Source: a virus. Taken from it: a DNA stretch of 25,847 nt. Position numbers and translations under genes: made by a program. A model generated the notes under the pieces. The model saw nothing but the letters and a program-made list of their open reading frames with translations. It was not told where the DNA came from and ran no database searches. The stretch is from positions 1 through 25,847 of IMG/VR virus record IMGVR_UViG_3300021373_003645; one strand, written 5' to 3'. Below, one piece after another: positions 1 to 8,478 of this stretch; the stretch's first letter is position 1; each line of letters opens with the position of its first letter.

Positions 1-1072
1 TGAAGAAGACGATGTAACGAAAGAAGAAATTTCTACTGAATTAGACGAAGCTAAAAAAGAAGAAAAGGAAGAAGTAAAAGAAGCTGAAGAAGTAGAAGAA
101 GCTAAAAAAGAAGAGATTGACGAAGAAGTTAGTCTTGACGAATTACTTGCAGAACTTAATGAAGACGAAGAGGTAACAGAATCTAAAGAAATCGAAGAAG
201 CGAAAGAAGAAATCGACGAAGCTAAGGAAGAAATTGACGAAGCTAAAGAAGAAATCGACGAAGCTAAAGATGACAAAGAAGAAGTTAAAGAATCAGAAGA
301 AATTGAAGAATCTGAAGAAATTGAAGAATCAGAAGAAGTAACCGAAGCCGAAGAGGACGAAGCCGAAGAGGACGAAGCCGAAGAAGGTGAAGGTGAAATG
401 GAAGAGGAAGAAATTGATTTAGAAGATATGTCTGAAGATGACCTTAAAGGCTTTATTGAAGATGTAATTAAGGACATGGTAGAAGCTGGTGAATTAGAAG
501 CTGGAGAAGAAATGGAAATGGATGGCGAAGAGTCAGAAATGGATATGGATATCGAAGTTGAAGATGAAGCAGAAATGCCAATGATGGAAGACAAAGAAGA
601 GTTAGATGAAATGGACGAAGTAAGTTGGAATGAAAAAAACAATCCAACTAGAGGCGCTGCTGGAGAAAGAGATCCTAAAAAAGTAGGTAAAACTACATCA
701 GCATATGCTGTAAGTCTAGAAGAAGTAATGGTTGAAGTTAATGAATTAAAACAAGAACTTCAAGAAGTTAATTTATTAAATGCTAAATTACTTTACACTA
801 ACAAAATCTTTAAATCTAAAAATTTGTCTGAAGACAAAAAAGTTAAAGTGTTGAAAGCTTTTGATAAAGCTTCAACTGTAAAAGAAGCAAAAGTTATTTT
901 TGAAACATTAAACGAAGGTATTTCATCTAAGATGACTAAACCATCAATTAATGAAGTAAAAGGTAGTGCTTCTAAAGCTGCAGGAATAGCTCCTAAAGCA
1001 AAACAGCCAATAGTTGAAAACGCTGCATTTGCACGTATGCAACAATTAGCTGGAATTATAAAAAATAATTAA
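1..1072 (+). CDS. gp22: Prohead core scaffolding protein, gp22-like (5' end outside window)
   Basis: The frame is open from base 2 with no stop, so the gene begins upstream of the window; the ATG at 398 is internal. At least 356 residues are visible. The first ~200 are almost entirely Glu, Asp, Lys, Ala and Ile in tandem repeats, as expected of an acidic helical coiled-coil scaffold. A second charged coil lies around the encoded LEEVMVEVNELKQELQEVN segment. The C-terminus ends with a basic stretch and RMQQLAGIIKNN. In T4-like phages gp22 is the major internal scaffold of the prohead and is degraded by the gp21 protease, which cuts after (L/I)xE; IVE just before the C-terminal peptide fits that rule. 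Its position directly before the gp23 gene supports the call. It is longer and more repetitive than T4 gp22 (about 270 residues). A fusion with another internal head protein cannot be excluded because the N-terminus is missing. Confidence 0.72.
   Translation, partial: EEDDVTKEEISTELDEAKKEEKEEVKEAEEVEEAKKEEIDEEVSLDELLAELNEDEEVTESKEIEEAKEEIDEAKEEIDEAKEEIDEAKDDKEEVKESEEIEESEEIEESEEVTEAEEDEAEEDEAEEGEGEMEEEEIDLEDMSEDDLKGFIEDVIKDMVEAGELEAGEEMEMDGEESEMDMDIEVEDEAEMPMMEDKEELDEMDEVSWNEKNNPTRGAAGERDPKKVGKTTSAYAVSLEEVMVEVNELKQELQEVNLLNAKLLYTNKIFKSKNLSEDKKVKVLKAFDKASTVKEAKVIFETLNEGISSKMTKPSINEVKGSASKAAGIAPKAKQPIVENAAFARMQQLAGIIKNN
206..268 (+). repeat. Three tandem 21-bp repeats in the scaffold gene
   Basis: Three consecutive 21-base units (206-226, 227-247, 248-268) each encode EEIDEAK. 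They differ only at synonymous third positions (ATC/ATT, AAG/AAA). A degenerate earlier unit encoding EIEEAK lies at 188-205. The seven-residue period matches a coiled-coil heptad. Confidence 0.9.
296..376 (+). repeat. Short tandem acidic repeats in the scaffold gene
   Basis: Two 18-base units encode EEIEES (296-313, 314-331). After a short spacer, two 15-base units encode AEEDE (347-361, 362-376). They continue the low-complexity acidic tract and probably arose by slippage-type expansion. Confidence 0.8.
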
Positions 1073-1097
1073 TTTTAACCCTATTAAAACTTAAACA

Positions 1098-2708
1098 ATG
1101 AGTTTACAAACTTTATTAGAAAGTGCAAACCCATATCACTCAGTACAGAGCGACGCTGCTCGATTAGCTGAAAAGTGGGAAAAAACAGGTTTGTTAGAAG
1201 GTTTAAAAGGTAGTACCAAAAGTAATATGGGTATGATCCTTGAAAATCAAGCTAAACAACTTGTAGTAGAAAGTTCTCAAACAGGTGGAGGAGTTGCCGG
1301 TGGTACCTTTACTCCAGGTGTTGGTGAACAATGGGCAGGTGTTGCTCTTCCGTTAGTACGTAAAGTATTCGGACAGATCGCTGCTCAAGACTTCGTATCA
1401 GTACAACCAATGAATTTACCTTCAGGTCTAGTATTTTTCCTAGACTTCCAGTATGGAACACATAAATCTCCATTCTTGACAGGTTCTTCAATGTACGGTG
1501 ACGTTTCAGGATTCGCTTCAAACGGAACTGAAGGTGGTCTTTACGGAGCTGGAAGATTTGGATATTCTGTTAATGACAAAGAAGCTACGGCTGTAACACA
1601 CACATCTGCATCTGCAGAATGGAGTGATCTTAACTTTGATTCAGATTTCTCATCTTCAACAGTAGTTCCTTCAGATTATTTAATCTTTAGTGTAACACAA
1701 TCTTCATTACCTAACCTTGATTTAGAAGGTGTAAGATCATTCTCTTTAAAATCTGGTTCAGCTGTAGTAAACGTTGCTGCATTTACAAAAGTAGATGGAA
1801 GTGATGTTAAATTTGCAGTTAAACAAGCAGATATCACTGATGGTGGTGATGTAGATGTAGTATACCAATTAGCACCAGTTGATAATGCAAGAGGTGACTT
1901 TGAAGATGGTAATACTGCATTAAACAGTGGTAACAGTGCAATTTCTATCCCAGAAATTAATGTAGAGATGAAATCATCTGCTATTGTAGCTAAAACACGT
2001 AAGCTAAAAGCTGTATGGACTCCTGAGTTCGCACAAGACTTAAATGCTTATCACGCTTTAGATGCTGAAGCTGAATTAACTTCAATCCTAAGTGAGTACA
2101 TTTCATTAGAAATTGACTTAGAAATTATGGATATGTTAATCGAGAACGCTTCTGCTGGTACTGAAGTATGGTCAGCTAAAAATGACAGAGGATACACAGA
2201 TATCTCAGGAAATGGAGCTCACGTAAACCTAGGATTCTACAATTCTCAAGGCCAGTGGTTCCAAACTTTAGGAACTAAAATCCAAAAATTAAGTAACGTT
2301 ATCCACCAAAGAACATTACGTGGTGGTGCTAACTTTATGGTATTATCTCCTAAAGTATCTACAATTATCGAATCAATCCCAGGATTTGCTGGTGATGTTG
2401 ATGGTGATGTAGAAAAATCTACTTATGCATTCGGTGTACAAAAGATCGGAGCAATGGGTGGTGGAAAAATTAAGGTATACAAAAACCCTTATATGACTGA
2501 AAACCAAATCTTATTAGGATTTAGAGGTAGCCAGTTCTTAGAAAGTGGTGCTGTATTTGCTCCTTATATCCCATTAATCATGACTCCTCTAGTATACGAT
2601 CCAGATACATTTACTCCACGTAAAGGTCTCTTGACTAGATATGCTAAGAAGATGGTACGTCCTGAATTCTACGGATTAATCAAAGTAGAAAGTTTAAATC
2701 TTATTTAG
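1098..2708 (+). CDS. gp23: Major capsid protein, gp23-like
   Basis: A 536-residue protein collinear with T4 gp23 by recall. KWEKTGLLEG and MILENQAKQL match the T4 propeptide pattern (KWKPLLEGEG, IFENQEKDF). VQPMNLPSGLVFFLDFQYG matches VQPMNSPTGQVFALRAVYG. KTRKLKAVWTPEFAQDLNA followed by the DAEAELTSIL segment matches the T4 capsid core. It forms the HK97-fold hexameric shell. The gp21 protease probably removes the N-terminal ~58 residues; E58 in QLVVESSQTGGG aligns best with the T4 cut site, though ILE49 also fits. This part is inference. Residues about 150-290 form a less conserved beta-rich insertion. The start follows an A/T-rich leader with no Shine-Dalgarno, and a strong terminator follows the stop, so transcription of this highly expressed gene is insulated. 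Confidence 0.96.
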   Translation: MSLQTLLESANPYHSVQSDAARLAEKWEKTGLLEGLKGSTKSNMGMILENQAKQLVVESSQTGGGVAGGTFTPGVGEQWAGVALPLVRKVFGQIAAQDFVSVQPMNLPSGLVFFLDFQYGTHKSPFLTGSSMYGDVSGFASNGTEGGLYGAGRFGYSVNDKEATAVTHTSASAEWSDLNFDSDFSSSTVVPSDYLIFSVTQSSLPNLDLEGVRSFSLKSGSAVVNVAAFTKVDGSDVKFAVKQADITDGGDVDVVYQLAPVDNARGDFEDGNTALNSGNSAISIPEINVEMKSSAIVAKTRKLKAVWTPEFAQDLNAYHALDAEAELTSILSEYISLEIDLEIMDMLIENASAGTEVWSAKNDRGYTDISGNGAHVNLGFYNSQGQWFQTLGTKIQKLSNVIHQRTLRGGANFMVLSPKVSTIIESIPGFAGDVDGDVEKSTYAFGVQKIGAMGGGKIKVYKNPYMTENQILLGFRGSQFLESGAVFAPYIPLIMTPLVYDPDTFTPRKGLLTRYAKKMVRPEFYGLIKVESLNLI

Positions 2709-2737
2709 TAGATATTTAAACATTTCTTAATAAATTA

Positions 2738-2764
2738 AAACCCGGCCTTGTGCCGGGTTTTTTT
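2738..2764 (+). terminator. Rho-independent terminator after the capsid gene
   Basis: Arms AAACCCGGC (2738-2746) and GCCGGGTTT (2752-2760) form a 9-bp GC-rich stem with a 5-base loop, followed by a run of T to 2764. It lies 30 bases after the gp23 stop codon. Confidence 0.93.
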
Positions 2765-2773
2765 ATTTATTTC

Positions 2774-2783
2774 ATATTTATAA
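2774..2783 (+). promoter_or_regulatory. Candidate late-promoter motif ATATTTATAA upstream of phoH
   Basis: An exact copy of the 10-base motif seen before several structural genes, just after the gp23 terminator. It lies 125 bases before the phoH ATG but 14 bases before an ATG at 2798 that opens a hydrophobic 93-codon frame overlapping phoH. It would restart transcription after the terminator. The role is inferred from recurrence and position. Confidence 0.5.
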
Positions 2784-2907
2784 CTAACAAGTACGTTATG
2801 AGTATACTATTTATCTCATTATATTTTTATATTAAACTATATCCGTTTATTAACGTATTTTTATTGTTTTCCCTAATTATTTGTATAACCCCTAAATTAA
2901 GAAGTCT

Positions 2908-3645
2908 ATGGCATCAAAACCACATACTGACGACGTTTATCGTCCGAAGAGAATTCCAAAAAACCCAATTAAGTTCAAACTCCAACTTAATGCCGAACAA
3001 AAAGAAGCGAAAGCAGTTATACTTGAAAATACAATTACCCTATTATCTGGTGGGGCTGGAAGTGGAAAAACACTTTTAGCATGTAATGTAGCATTAGATG
3101 GTCTTTTAAGAAGACAATATGATAAAATAATTATTACACGTCCTACAGTATCAAAAGAAGAAATAGGATTTCTACCTGGAGATTTAAGAGAAAAAATGGA
3201 TCCATGGGTTCAACCTATTTACCAAAATTTTTTTGCCTTATATGATAAGGTTAAAGTAGAAAAACTTATTGAAGATGGTAAAATAGAAATTGTACCCGTA
3301 TCATTTATGAGAGGTAGAACATTTTTAGAATCAATGATAATTGTAGATGAAGCACAAAATGTTACCCATGAACAAATGGAAATGATTACATCACGTATTG
3401 GTTTAAGAAGTAAAATGATGATATGTGGAGACCAACACCAAACAGATTTAAAGAAAAAATCTGAATCAGGTTTTAAATTTTTATACACAGCTGCTAGAAA
3501 AATTAAAAATTTAGAAGCAATTACATTACATAGTAACCATAGAGATTCTATTGTAGAAGATTTAATTCAATATTACCAAGAAGCAATTGAAAGAGGTATA
3601 TCAATAACTACATCAGGTTCCTATATTTATAATAATAAAAATTAA
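2908..3645 (+). CDS. phoH: PhoH-like P-loop ATPase
   Basis: A 245-residue PhoH-family ATPase. Walker A is GGAGSGKT with Lys54. Walker B is MIIVDEAQN with Asp147-Glu148. The family blocks TRPTV, EEIGFLPGDLREKMDPW, SFMRGRTF and ICGDQHQTD are all present. The ATG at 2908 is the first possible start after an in-frame TAA at 2893. PhoH proteins are common in marine T4-like phages. The family is linked to phosphate-stress regulons and RNA metabolism in bacteria, but its phage role is not settled. It sits between the capsid gene and the neck genes. A second copy of the ATATTTATAA motif lies inside its last codons (3623-3632), 27 bases before the copy that precedes gene 13. Confidence 0.95.
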   Translation: MASKPHTDDVYRPKRIPKNPIKFKLQLNAEQKEAKAVILENTITLLSGGAGSGKTLLACNVALDGLLRRQYDKIIITRPTVSKEEIGFLPGDLREKMDPWVQPIYQNFFALYDKVKVEKLIEDGKIEIVPVSFMRGRTFLESMIIVDEAQNVTHEQMEMITSRIGLRSKMMICGDQHQTDLKKKSESGFKFLYTAARKIKNLEAITLHSNHRDSIVEDLIQYYQEAIERGISITTSGSYIYNNKN

Positions 3646-3649
3646 CTTA

Positions 3650-3659
3650 ATATTTATAA
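3650..3659 (+). promoter_or_regulatory. Candidate late-promoter motif before gene 13
   Basis: An exact ATATTTATAA followed by CAAAAATATATT and the gene 13 ATG, with 12 bases between motif and start codon. A tandem copy lies at 3623-3632 within the end of phoH. The same 12-base spacing is seen at 8457 and 13066. Confidence 0.6.
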
Positions 3660-3671
3660 CAAAAATATATT

Positions 3672-4823
3672 ATGAATGTACCAATTTATGATGGTAACCC
3701 ACAGTTTATAGCTGGAACAGATGGCCTTACCCCTTTTGGGTTTTATGATAATGAAGTTGGATTCTCATCAGATGCTATTAAAGTAGCAAAATTTTGTGCC
3801 TCAAGGTTAGGTTATCCGTTAGTAGATATTGAATTACAATCAGGATCATTTTTTGCTGCTTTTGAAGAAGCTGTAACTACATATGGTAATGAATTATCCG
3901 CTTATAAAATTAGAGATAATCAATTAGACCTAGAGGGATATGCCCATACTAGTTCTTTAAATAGTACAATAGTTACCCCAACATTTGAACCCATAATAAA
4001 ATTAACAGAACAATATGGTGCTGAAGCAGGTACAGGAGGAAATTTAACATACTATACAGGTTCAATTGCTATGACCGCAAGCCAACAGGATTATGATTTA
4101 GCTCAATGGGCTGTAGATCAAGGTATAACTAGCAGTATTGAAATTAAAAAAGTATTTTACCAACCCTCCCCTGCTATTACAAGGTATTATGATCCTTATG
4201 TAGGAACTGGATTTGGTACTCAAAATATGTTTGATAGTTTTGGATTTGGTGGTATGAGTCCTGCTATTAATTTTTTAATGATGCCCTTAAATTTCGATCT
4301 GCAAGCAATCCAAGCAATTGAAATAAATGACCAAGTTAGAAGATCAAATTATAGTTTTGAATTAAGAAATAATCAATTAAAAATATTCCCAATTCCAACT
4401 ACTGGAAGTGGTAATTATTGGTTTGAATATATTATAAGAGAAGATAGAATTAATAGTGCTATACATGATACTAGTGGAACAATATCTAATGTATCAAATA
4501 CACCCTATACTAACCCCAGTTATGAAAGCATAAATGCCGTAGGTAGGCAATGGATTTTTGAATATACCTTAGCAATATCAAAAGAAATGTTAGGGTATGT
4601 AAGAGGAAAATATAGTAATATCCCAATCCCAAATTCTGAAATAACACTAAACCAATCTGATCTAATATCAGCAGCAACAACTGAAAAAGCAGCTTTAATA
4701 GAAAGACTAAGAACTTATTTTGATGAAACTTCTCGTAAATCATTATTAGAAAGAAGAGCACAAGAAACAGAATTTAAACAAACGGAACTACAACAAGTAC
4801 CGTATACAATTTATGTAGGATAA
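3672..4823 (+). CDS. gp13: Neck protein, gp13-like
   Basis: A 383-residue protein with both ends matching T4 gp13. Near the N-terminus, SRLGYPLVDIELQSGSFFAA, an acidic helix and TTYGNELS correspond to RRLGAPIINVEL...ALELYGEYH in T4. The C-terminal helix TTEKAALIERLRTYF and final YTIYVG correspond to LEKEALREELYLL...GILVG. It is longer than T4 gp13 (309 residues) because of a more extended C-terminal helix. gp13 and gp14 build the neck that closes the filled head and joins it to the tail. The gene is followed after one base by the gp14 gene, so the pair is almost certainly co-translated. Confidence 0.85.
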   Translation: MNVPIYDGNPQFIAGTDGLTPFGFYDNEVGFSSDAIKVAKFCASRLGYPLVDIELQSGSFFAAFEEAVTTYGNELSAYKIRDNQLDLEGYAHTSSLNSTIVTPTFEPIIKLTEQYGAEAGTGGNLTYYTGSIAMTASQQDYDLAQWAVDQGITSSIEIKKVFYQPSPAITRYYDPYVGTGFGTQNMFDSFGFGGMSPAINFLMMPLNFDLQAIQAIEINDQVRRSNYSFELRNNQLKIFPIPTTGSGNYWFEYIIREDRINSAIHDTSGTISNVSNTPYTNPSYESINAVGRQWIFEYTLAISKEMLGYVRGKYSNIPIPNSEITLNQSDLISAATTEKAALIERLRTYFDETSRKSLLERRAQETEFKQTELQQVPYTIYVG

Positions 4824-4824
4824 T

Positions 4825-5355
4825 ATGGCAATGTTTGGTCGCTTACGTGATGTAAGCTTAATAAGAGGATTAAATAGAGAGTTATTACATGATATTATAA
4901 CTCAACAAGCAGCTATCTATAAATTTAAACTAGAAGAAACTGGTGTAAATATTTATGGTGAAGCTGCTGGAGAAAAATATTATGATGGTCCTTTTTTGTT
5001 TAATTGTTTAATTAATAGAGAAGACCAACAATATACTGAAACAGATGAAGGAGTAGGATTTGGACAAGGAATTGAATTTGCTTTTTTTAGAGATGATTTA
5101 GTAGATGCTAATGTGGTACCTGAAGTAGGAGATATTATACTATACCAAAAAAATTATTATGGTGTAGATTCTACAATCTCTAACCAATATTTTGTAGGTA
5201 AAAACCCATCATATCCTAATAACAACTCAGATGGATCCTTAAATCCTTTAAACCCAGGATTAGAAAATTTTGGTACTAATTTATCAATTATAATTAAAAC
5301 CCATAAAATACCAAATGATAAAGTAGCAATTTCACCATATAAAGAAAGATTTTAA
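4825..5355 (+). CDS. gp14: Neck protein, gp14-like
   Basis: A 176-residue protein lying between the genes for gp13 and gp15. The central block (GFGQGIEFAFFRDDLVDANV, then VPEVGDIILY, then QYFVGKNP) matches the pattern of gp14 neck proteins, which carry a phage-conserved FAFLRxDL...GDIIxYxxxYYEID segment. It is shorter than T4 gp14 (256 residues). It is expected to act with gp13 in completing heads so that tails can attach. The start is one base after the gp13 stop, and the stop codon shares its last base with the next ATG (TTTTAATG), which indicates translational coupling. Confidence 0.78.
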   Translation: MAMFGRLRDVSLIRGLNRELLHDIITQQAAIYKFKLEETGVNIYGEAAGEKYYDGPFLFNCLINREDQQYTETDEGVGFGQGIEFAFFRDDLVDANVVPEVGDIILYQKNYYGVDSTISNQYFVGKNPSYPNNNSDGSLNPLNPGLENFGTNLSIIIKTHKIPNDKVAISPYKERF

Positions 5356-6233
5356 TGCCTAACTTTAAACCATATCCAAAAAAACAACAAGAAATTAGTA
5401 AAGGATTGCAAACTGCATTTGATACTAAAATAGGAAATCCTAATAAAGAAGTTAATCCTAGTAAATCTCAAACAGGAATTGAATTTAATAGATCAACTAA
5501 AATTAGTCAAAAAGGAGATACATCAAAAACATATTCTGTTGGGATTAAAGACATTGATGAAGCTGTTTTTTATTATTTTAATAATGTAATAAAACCATTT
5601 GTATTTCAAAATGGAGAAAGAAGATCAGTACCTATAATATATGGTAATCCTGAAAGATGGAAATCATACCAAAGAGATGGTTATTATAGAGATAAAGGAG
5701 GATCAGTAATGTTACCCATTATAGTAATTAAAAGAGATACTATTGCAAAAGATAGGAGCACATACAATAAATTAGATTCTAATTCTCCTAATTTATATGG
5801 TACATTTCAAAAGGGCTTTAACCCAAAAAATACATATAATAATTTTAATTTATTAAATAATAGAATTCCTACTACACAATTTAATACTGTAGTAGTCCCT
5901 GATTATTTAGATATTACTTATAGTTGTATTGTTCAAACTTATTACATGGAACAACTAAATAAAATAATTGAATCTGTAGAATATGCCTCGGATTCCTATT
6001 GGGGTAATCCTGAAAGGTTTAAATTTAATGCCCGAGTAAATTCTTTTTCTACAGCAGCTGAAGTAACAGCGGGACAAGACAGATTAGTTAAAAGTAACTT
6101 TGATATTAATTTAAGGGGTTATATCGTTCCCGATGTAATGCAAAAAGATTTAAATGCAATTAAAAAATTAAATTCTAAATCAAAAATTACAATTACAACA
6201 GAAACAACTGGAAACATTAATGATATTCCGTGA
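5355..6233 (+). CDS. gp15: Tail completion / sheath stabiliser, gp15-like
   Basis: A 292-residue protein, close to T4 gp15 (272). An N-terminal ~65-residue polar extension precedes the core. The core begins YYFNNVIKPFVFQNGERRSV with PIIYGNPERW, matching the pattern at the start of T4 gp15 (short helix, then RVPITYASKEHW-like). LDITYSCIVQTYYMEQLNKI and NLRGYIVPD correspond to the second half. gp15 forms a hexameric ring capping the tail tube and sheath and provides the docking face for the neck. Its ATG overlaps the gp14 stop by one base. The next genes are glycosyltransferases rather than terminase genes 16 and 17, which are absent from this window. Confidence 0.82.
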   Translation: MPNFKPYPKKQQEISKGLQTAFDTKIGNPNKEVNPSKSQTGIEFNRSTKISQKGDTSKTYSVGIKDIDEAVFYYFNNVIKPFVFQNGERRSVPIIYGNPERWKSYQRDGYYRDKGGSVMLPIIVIKRDTIAKDRSTYNKLDSNSPNLYGTFQKGFNPKNTYNNFNLLNNRIPTTQFNTVVVPDYLDITYSCIVQTYYMEQLNKIIESVEYASDSYWGNPERFKFNARVNSFSTAAEVTAGQDRLVKSNFDINLRGYIVPDVMQKDLNAIKKLNSKSKITITTETTGNINDIP

Positions 6234-6266
6234 TAATTTAAATTAAGGTTTTTATATTATAGTTCA

Positions 6267-7346
6267 ATGAAAGTTTTATTTATTACACCACATTTAAGTA
6301 CAGGAGGAATGCCTGCGTTTTTATTAAAACGTATTCAAGCATTACAACAATACACAGATTTTGAAATTTATGTTGTTGAGTGGAAATTTTTAAGCCCTCA
6401 TTTTATAGTACAAAGAGATAAAATTCAAAAACTAGTAGGAGAAAATTTTATTTCATGTTTTGGAGATGAAGAAATCCAAAATAATATTGTTGATTATTGT
6501 TACGAAAAAGAAATTGATATAATCCATATAGAAGAAATCCCTGAAGGATTTGGAGGGGGAAATAATTTTCACCCCGATTTACAAAAAGAATTATATAAAA
6601 AATCCCACCCCTGGAAAATAGTAGAATCTGCTCATGGAATGTGGTTCAACCCAAATGAGAATAAAATCCATGAACCTGATGGATATGCTTTAGTTACTAA
6701 TTATCATATTAAAGAAACCTTTAAAAACAGACCTGCATTAAAATCATTAATACCTTTCCCAATAGATACATCAATTCAATCTACCCAAACCCGAGATGAA
6801 ATATTAAATGAAATGGGATATTTACTTAAGGGTGAATTTCATATAATAAATGTGGGGTTATGGACTCCTGGGAAAAATCAAGGATATGCTATAGAAATAG
6901 CTAGAGCTTTATATGAAAAATATGGTTTTACTTATATATTTCATTTTATTGGAAACCAGGCTGGAAATTTTGCGGATTATTGGACACCTTTAATAGAAAA
7001 TTTACCCCCTAATGTTAGAATTTGGGGTGAAAGGAAAGATACTGAAAAGTTTTTTAAAATGGCTGATTTAATGTTATTTACATCTACATGGGAATGTAAT
7101 CCTATAGTACTAAAAGAAGCCATTTCTAATAATATTAAAATAATGGCTAATAATTTAGACCATTATGGTAAAGAATATATTCCTTTTATTAATAATTTAA
7201 CAGGTAATGTTTTTGAAGATAAAAATAAATTAATAGAAATAATTCATTCCCCTATTAAATATACTAAACATGATATAAAAAATAATGTGCAAAAATTTGC
7301 TAAAAATCATGTAAATTTTTATAATTCTTTATTAAATGGAAAATAA
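6267..7346 (+). CDS. Glycosyltransferase, GT4-type (GT-B fold)
   Basis: A 359-residue GT-B enzyme. The N-terminus MKVLFITPHLSTGGMPAFLL is the usual acceptor-side Rossmann start with a GG loop. The second domain begins at IINVGLWTPGKNQGYAIEIA. The nucleotide-sugar site shows E-x7-E (Glu276 and Glu284 in WECNPIVLKEA), typical of retaining group-1 transferases. There is no signal peptide or membrane segment, so it is cytoplasmic. Donor and acceptor cannot be told from sequence. Its ORF overlaps the next glycosyltransferase gene by 11 bases, suggesting the two act in one modification pathway. The acceptor could be a virion protein or a host surface glycan. The gene is very AT-rich and sits where T4 has genes 16 and 17, so it may be an acquired cassette. 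Confidence 0.88.
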   Translation: MKVLFITPHLSTGGMPAFLLKRIQALQQYTDFEIYVVEWKFLSPHFIVQRDKIQKLVGENFISCFGDEEIQNNIVDYCYEKEIDIIHIEEIPEGFGGGNNFHPDLQKELYKKSHPWKIVESAHGMWFNPNENKIHEPDGYALVTNYHIKETFKNRPALKSLIPFPIDTSIQSTQTRDEILNEMGYLLKGEFHIINVGLWTPGKNQGYAIEIARALYEKYGFTYIFHFIGNQAGNFADYWTPLIENLPPNVRIWGERKDTEKFFKMADLMLFTSTWECNPIVLKEAISNNIKIMANNLDHYGKEYIPFINNLTGNVFEDKNKLIEIIHSPIKYTKHDIKNNVQKFAKNHVNFYNSLLNGK

Positions 7347-8430
7347 TATCCTAATATCATTTAATCAGGGACCTAAAGTAGAAATTCAAGGAAATATTGA
7401 TAAAGAATATAAAATTGAATTTATTAATGAAAATACAGGTAAAGTAGAATATTTTAACACTATAAAAACTAACCATTGGACTAAATGTAATAAAAGATGG
7501 TATATACCTTGGACTATAAAAATAAATGGGAAAATACACCATACTTGGAATATAAAAAATAAAAACATATTAATTTCTATAGAATCAAAATCAATTGGAG
7601 ATACCTTAGCTTGGGTTCCTCAAGTAGCTAGATTTGCTGATTACTATAAATGTAAAGTAACTTTATCTACTTTTCATAATCATTGGTTTATAAATAAAAA
7701 AGAATATAAAAATATTAAATTTATAAACCCAGGTCAATCAGTAGATTGTTATGCTTCATATCAAATAGGGTGGTATATAACAGATAATAAATGGGATGAA
7801 GGATCATATCACCCCACTAAACCTAATACTATTCCTTTAATTCAAACTGCTAGTGATATTTTAGATATTCCTTTTAAAGAAATAAATTATGGTATAAACT
7901 ATAAAATTAAACCTAGACCTTTTAAAGAAAAATATATTTGTATAGGACCCCGTTCAACAGCAGGCTTAAAAGAATGGCCTTATAATTATTGGGAAACTTT
8001 GGCTGGCATGTTAAATAATATAGGATATAAAGTAGTAAGTATTTCAAAAGAAGGATTTGAAAAGCAAAATATTATTAATAAGGCGGATATGAAATGGGAA
8101 GATTCTATTAATTATCTCCACCATGCCGATTTATTTATTGGGTTAGGCTCTGGGTTATCATGGGTAAACTGGTGTTTAGGAAAATATACTATTATGATAA
8201 ATAATTTTAATCCTTATGGACTTGATTTTACCCAAAATATAACTCAAATTCAAAACCACTCAGTATGCAACGGTTGTTGGGCGGATACTAGATTTCAATT
8301 TGATAAGGGTAATTGGAATTGGTGTCCCCAACATCAAGGAACTTTATCTGAACATATTTGTCATAAAGCTATTTCCCCAGAACAGGTATATAAAAAAATA
8401 GAATACATCTTAAGGCATAAACTTAACTAA
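7336..8430 (+). CDS. TibC/Aah-like protein O-heptosyltransferase (BAHT family, GT9-like)
   Basis: A 364-residue protein closely following the bacterial autotransporter heptosyltransferase pattern. It has an N-terminal beta domain, then HHTWNIKNKNILISIESKS, IGDTLAWVPQVARFADYYKC, IPLIQTASDILDIPF, GPRSTAGLKEWPYNYWE, ADLFIGLGSGLSWVNWCLGK and the finger segment. The finger cysteines are C311 and C314 (CNGC), C330 (WCPQH) and C342 (ICHK), matching the four-cysteine iron finger of TibC. Known members use ADP-heptose to modify serines on strand-loop-strand repeats of autotransporters. No autotransporter is encoded here, so the target is unknown; phage beta-rich structural proteins or a host surface protein are possible. 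The ATG lies within the 3' end of the preceding transferase gene. Confidence 0.85.
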   Translation: MENNILISFNQGPKVEIQGNIDKEYKIEFINENTGKVEYFNTIKTNHWTKCNKRWYIPWTIKINGKIHHTWNIKNKNILISIESKSIGDTLAWVPQVARFADYYKCKVTLSTFHNHWFINKKEYKNIKFINPGQSVDCYASYQIGWYITDNKWDEGSYHPTKPNTIPLIQTASDILDIPFKEINYGINYKIKPRPFKEKYICIGPRSTAGLKEWPYNYWETLAGMLNNIGYKVVSISKEGFEKQNIINKADMKWEDSINYLHHADLFIGLGSGLSWVNWCLGKYTIMINNFNPYGLDFTQNITQIQNHSVCNGCWADTRFQFDKGNWNWCPQHQGTLSEHICHKAISPEQVYKKIEYILRHKLN

Positions 8431-8456
8431 AAAACTTAATTTAAATTTATTTATAT

Positions 8457-8466
8457 ATATTTATAA
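8457..8466 (+). promoter_or_regulatory. Candidate late-promoter motif before the 84-residue gene
   Basis: An exact ATATTTATAA followed by the A-rich leader TAAAATAAAAAT and ATG, with 12 bases between. The block ATATTTATAATAAAATAAAA is identical at 11072 and 15423. Confidence 0.6.
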
Positions 8467-8478
8467 TAAAATAAAAAT

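Noticed and set aside
2798-3079. A 93-codon frame with hydrophobic N-terminus (MSILFISLYFYIKLYPFI) 14 bases after an ATATTTATAA motif
   Set aside because: It overlaps the first 170 bases of phoH in another frame. Its C-terminal half has no coding character, and AT-rich DNA readily gives such hydrophobic frames. The motif can equally serve phoH.
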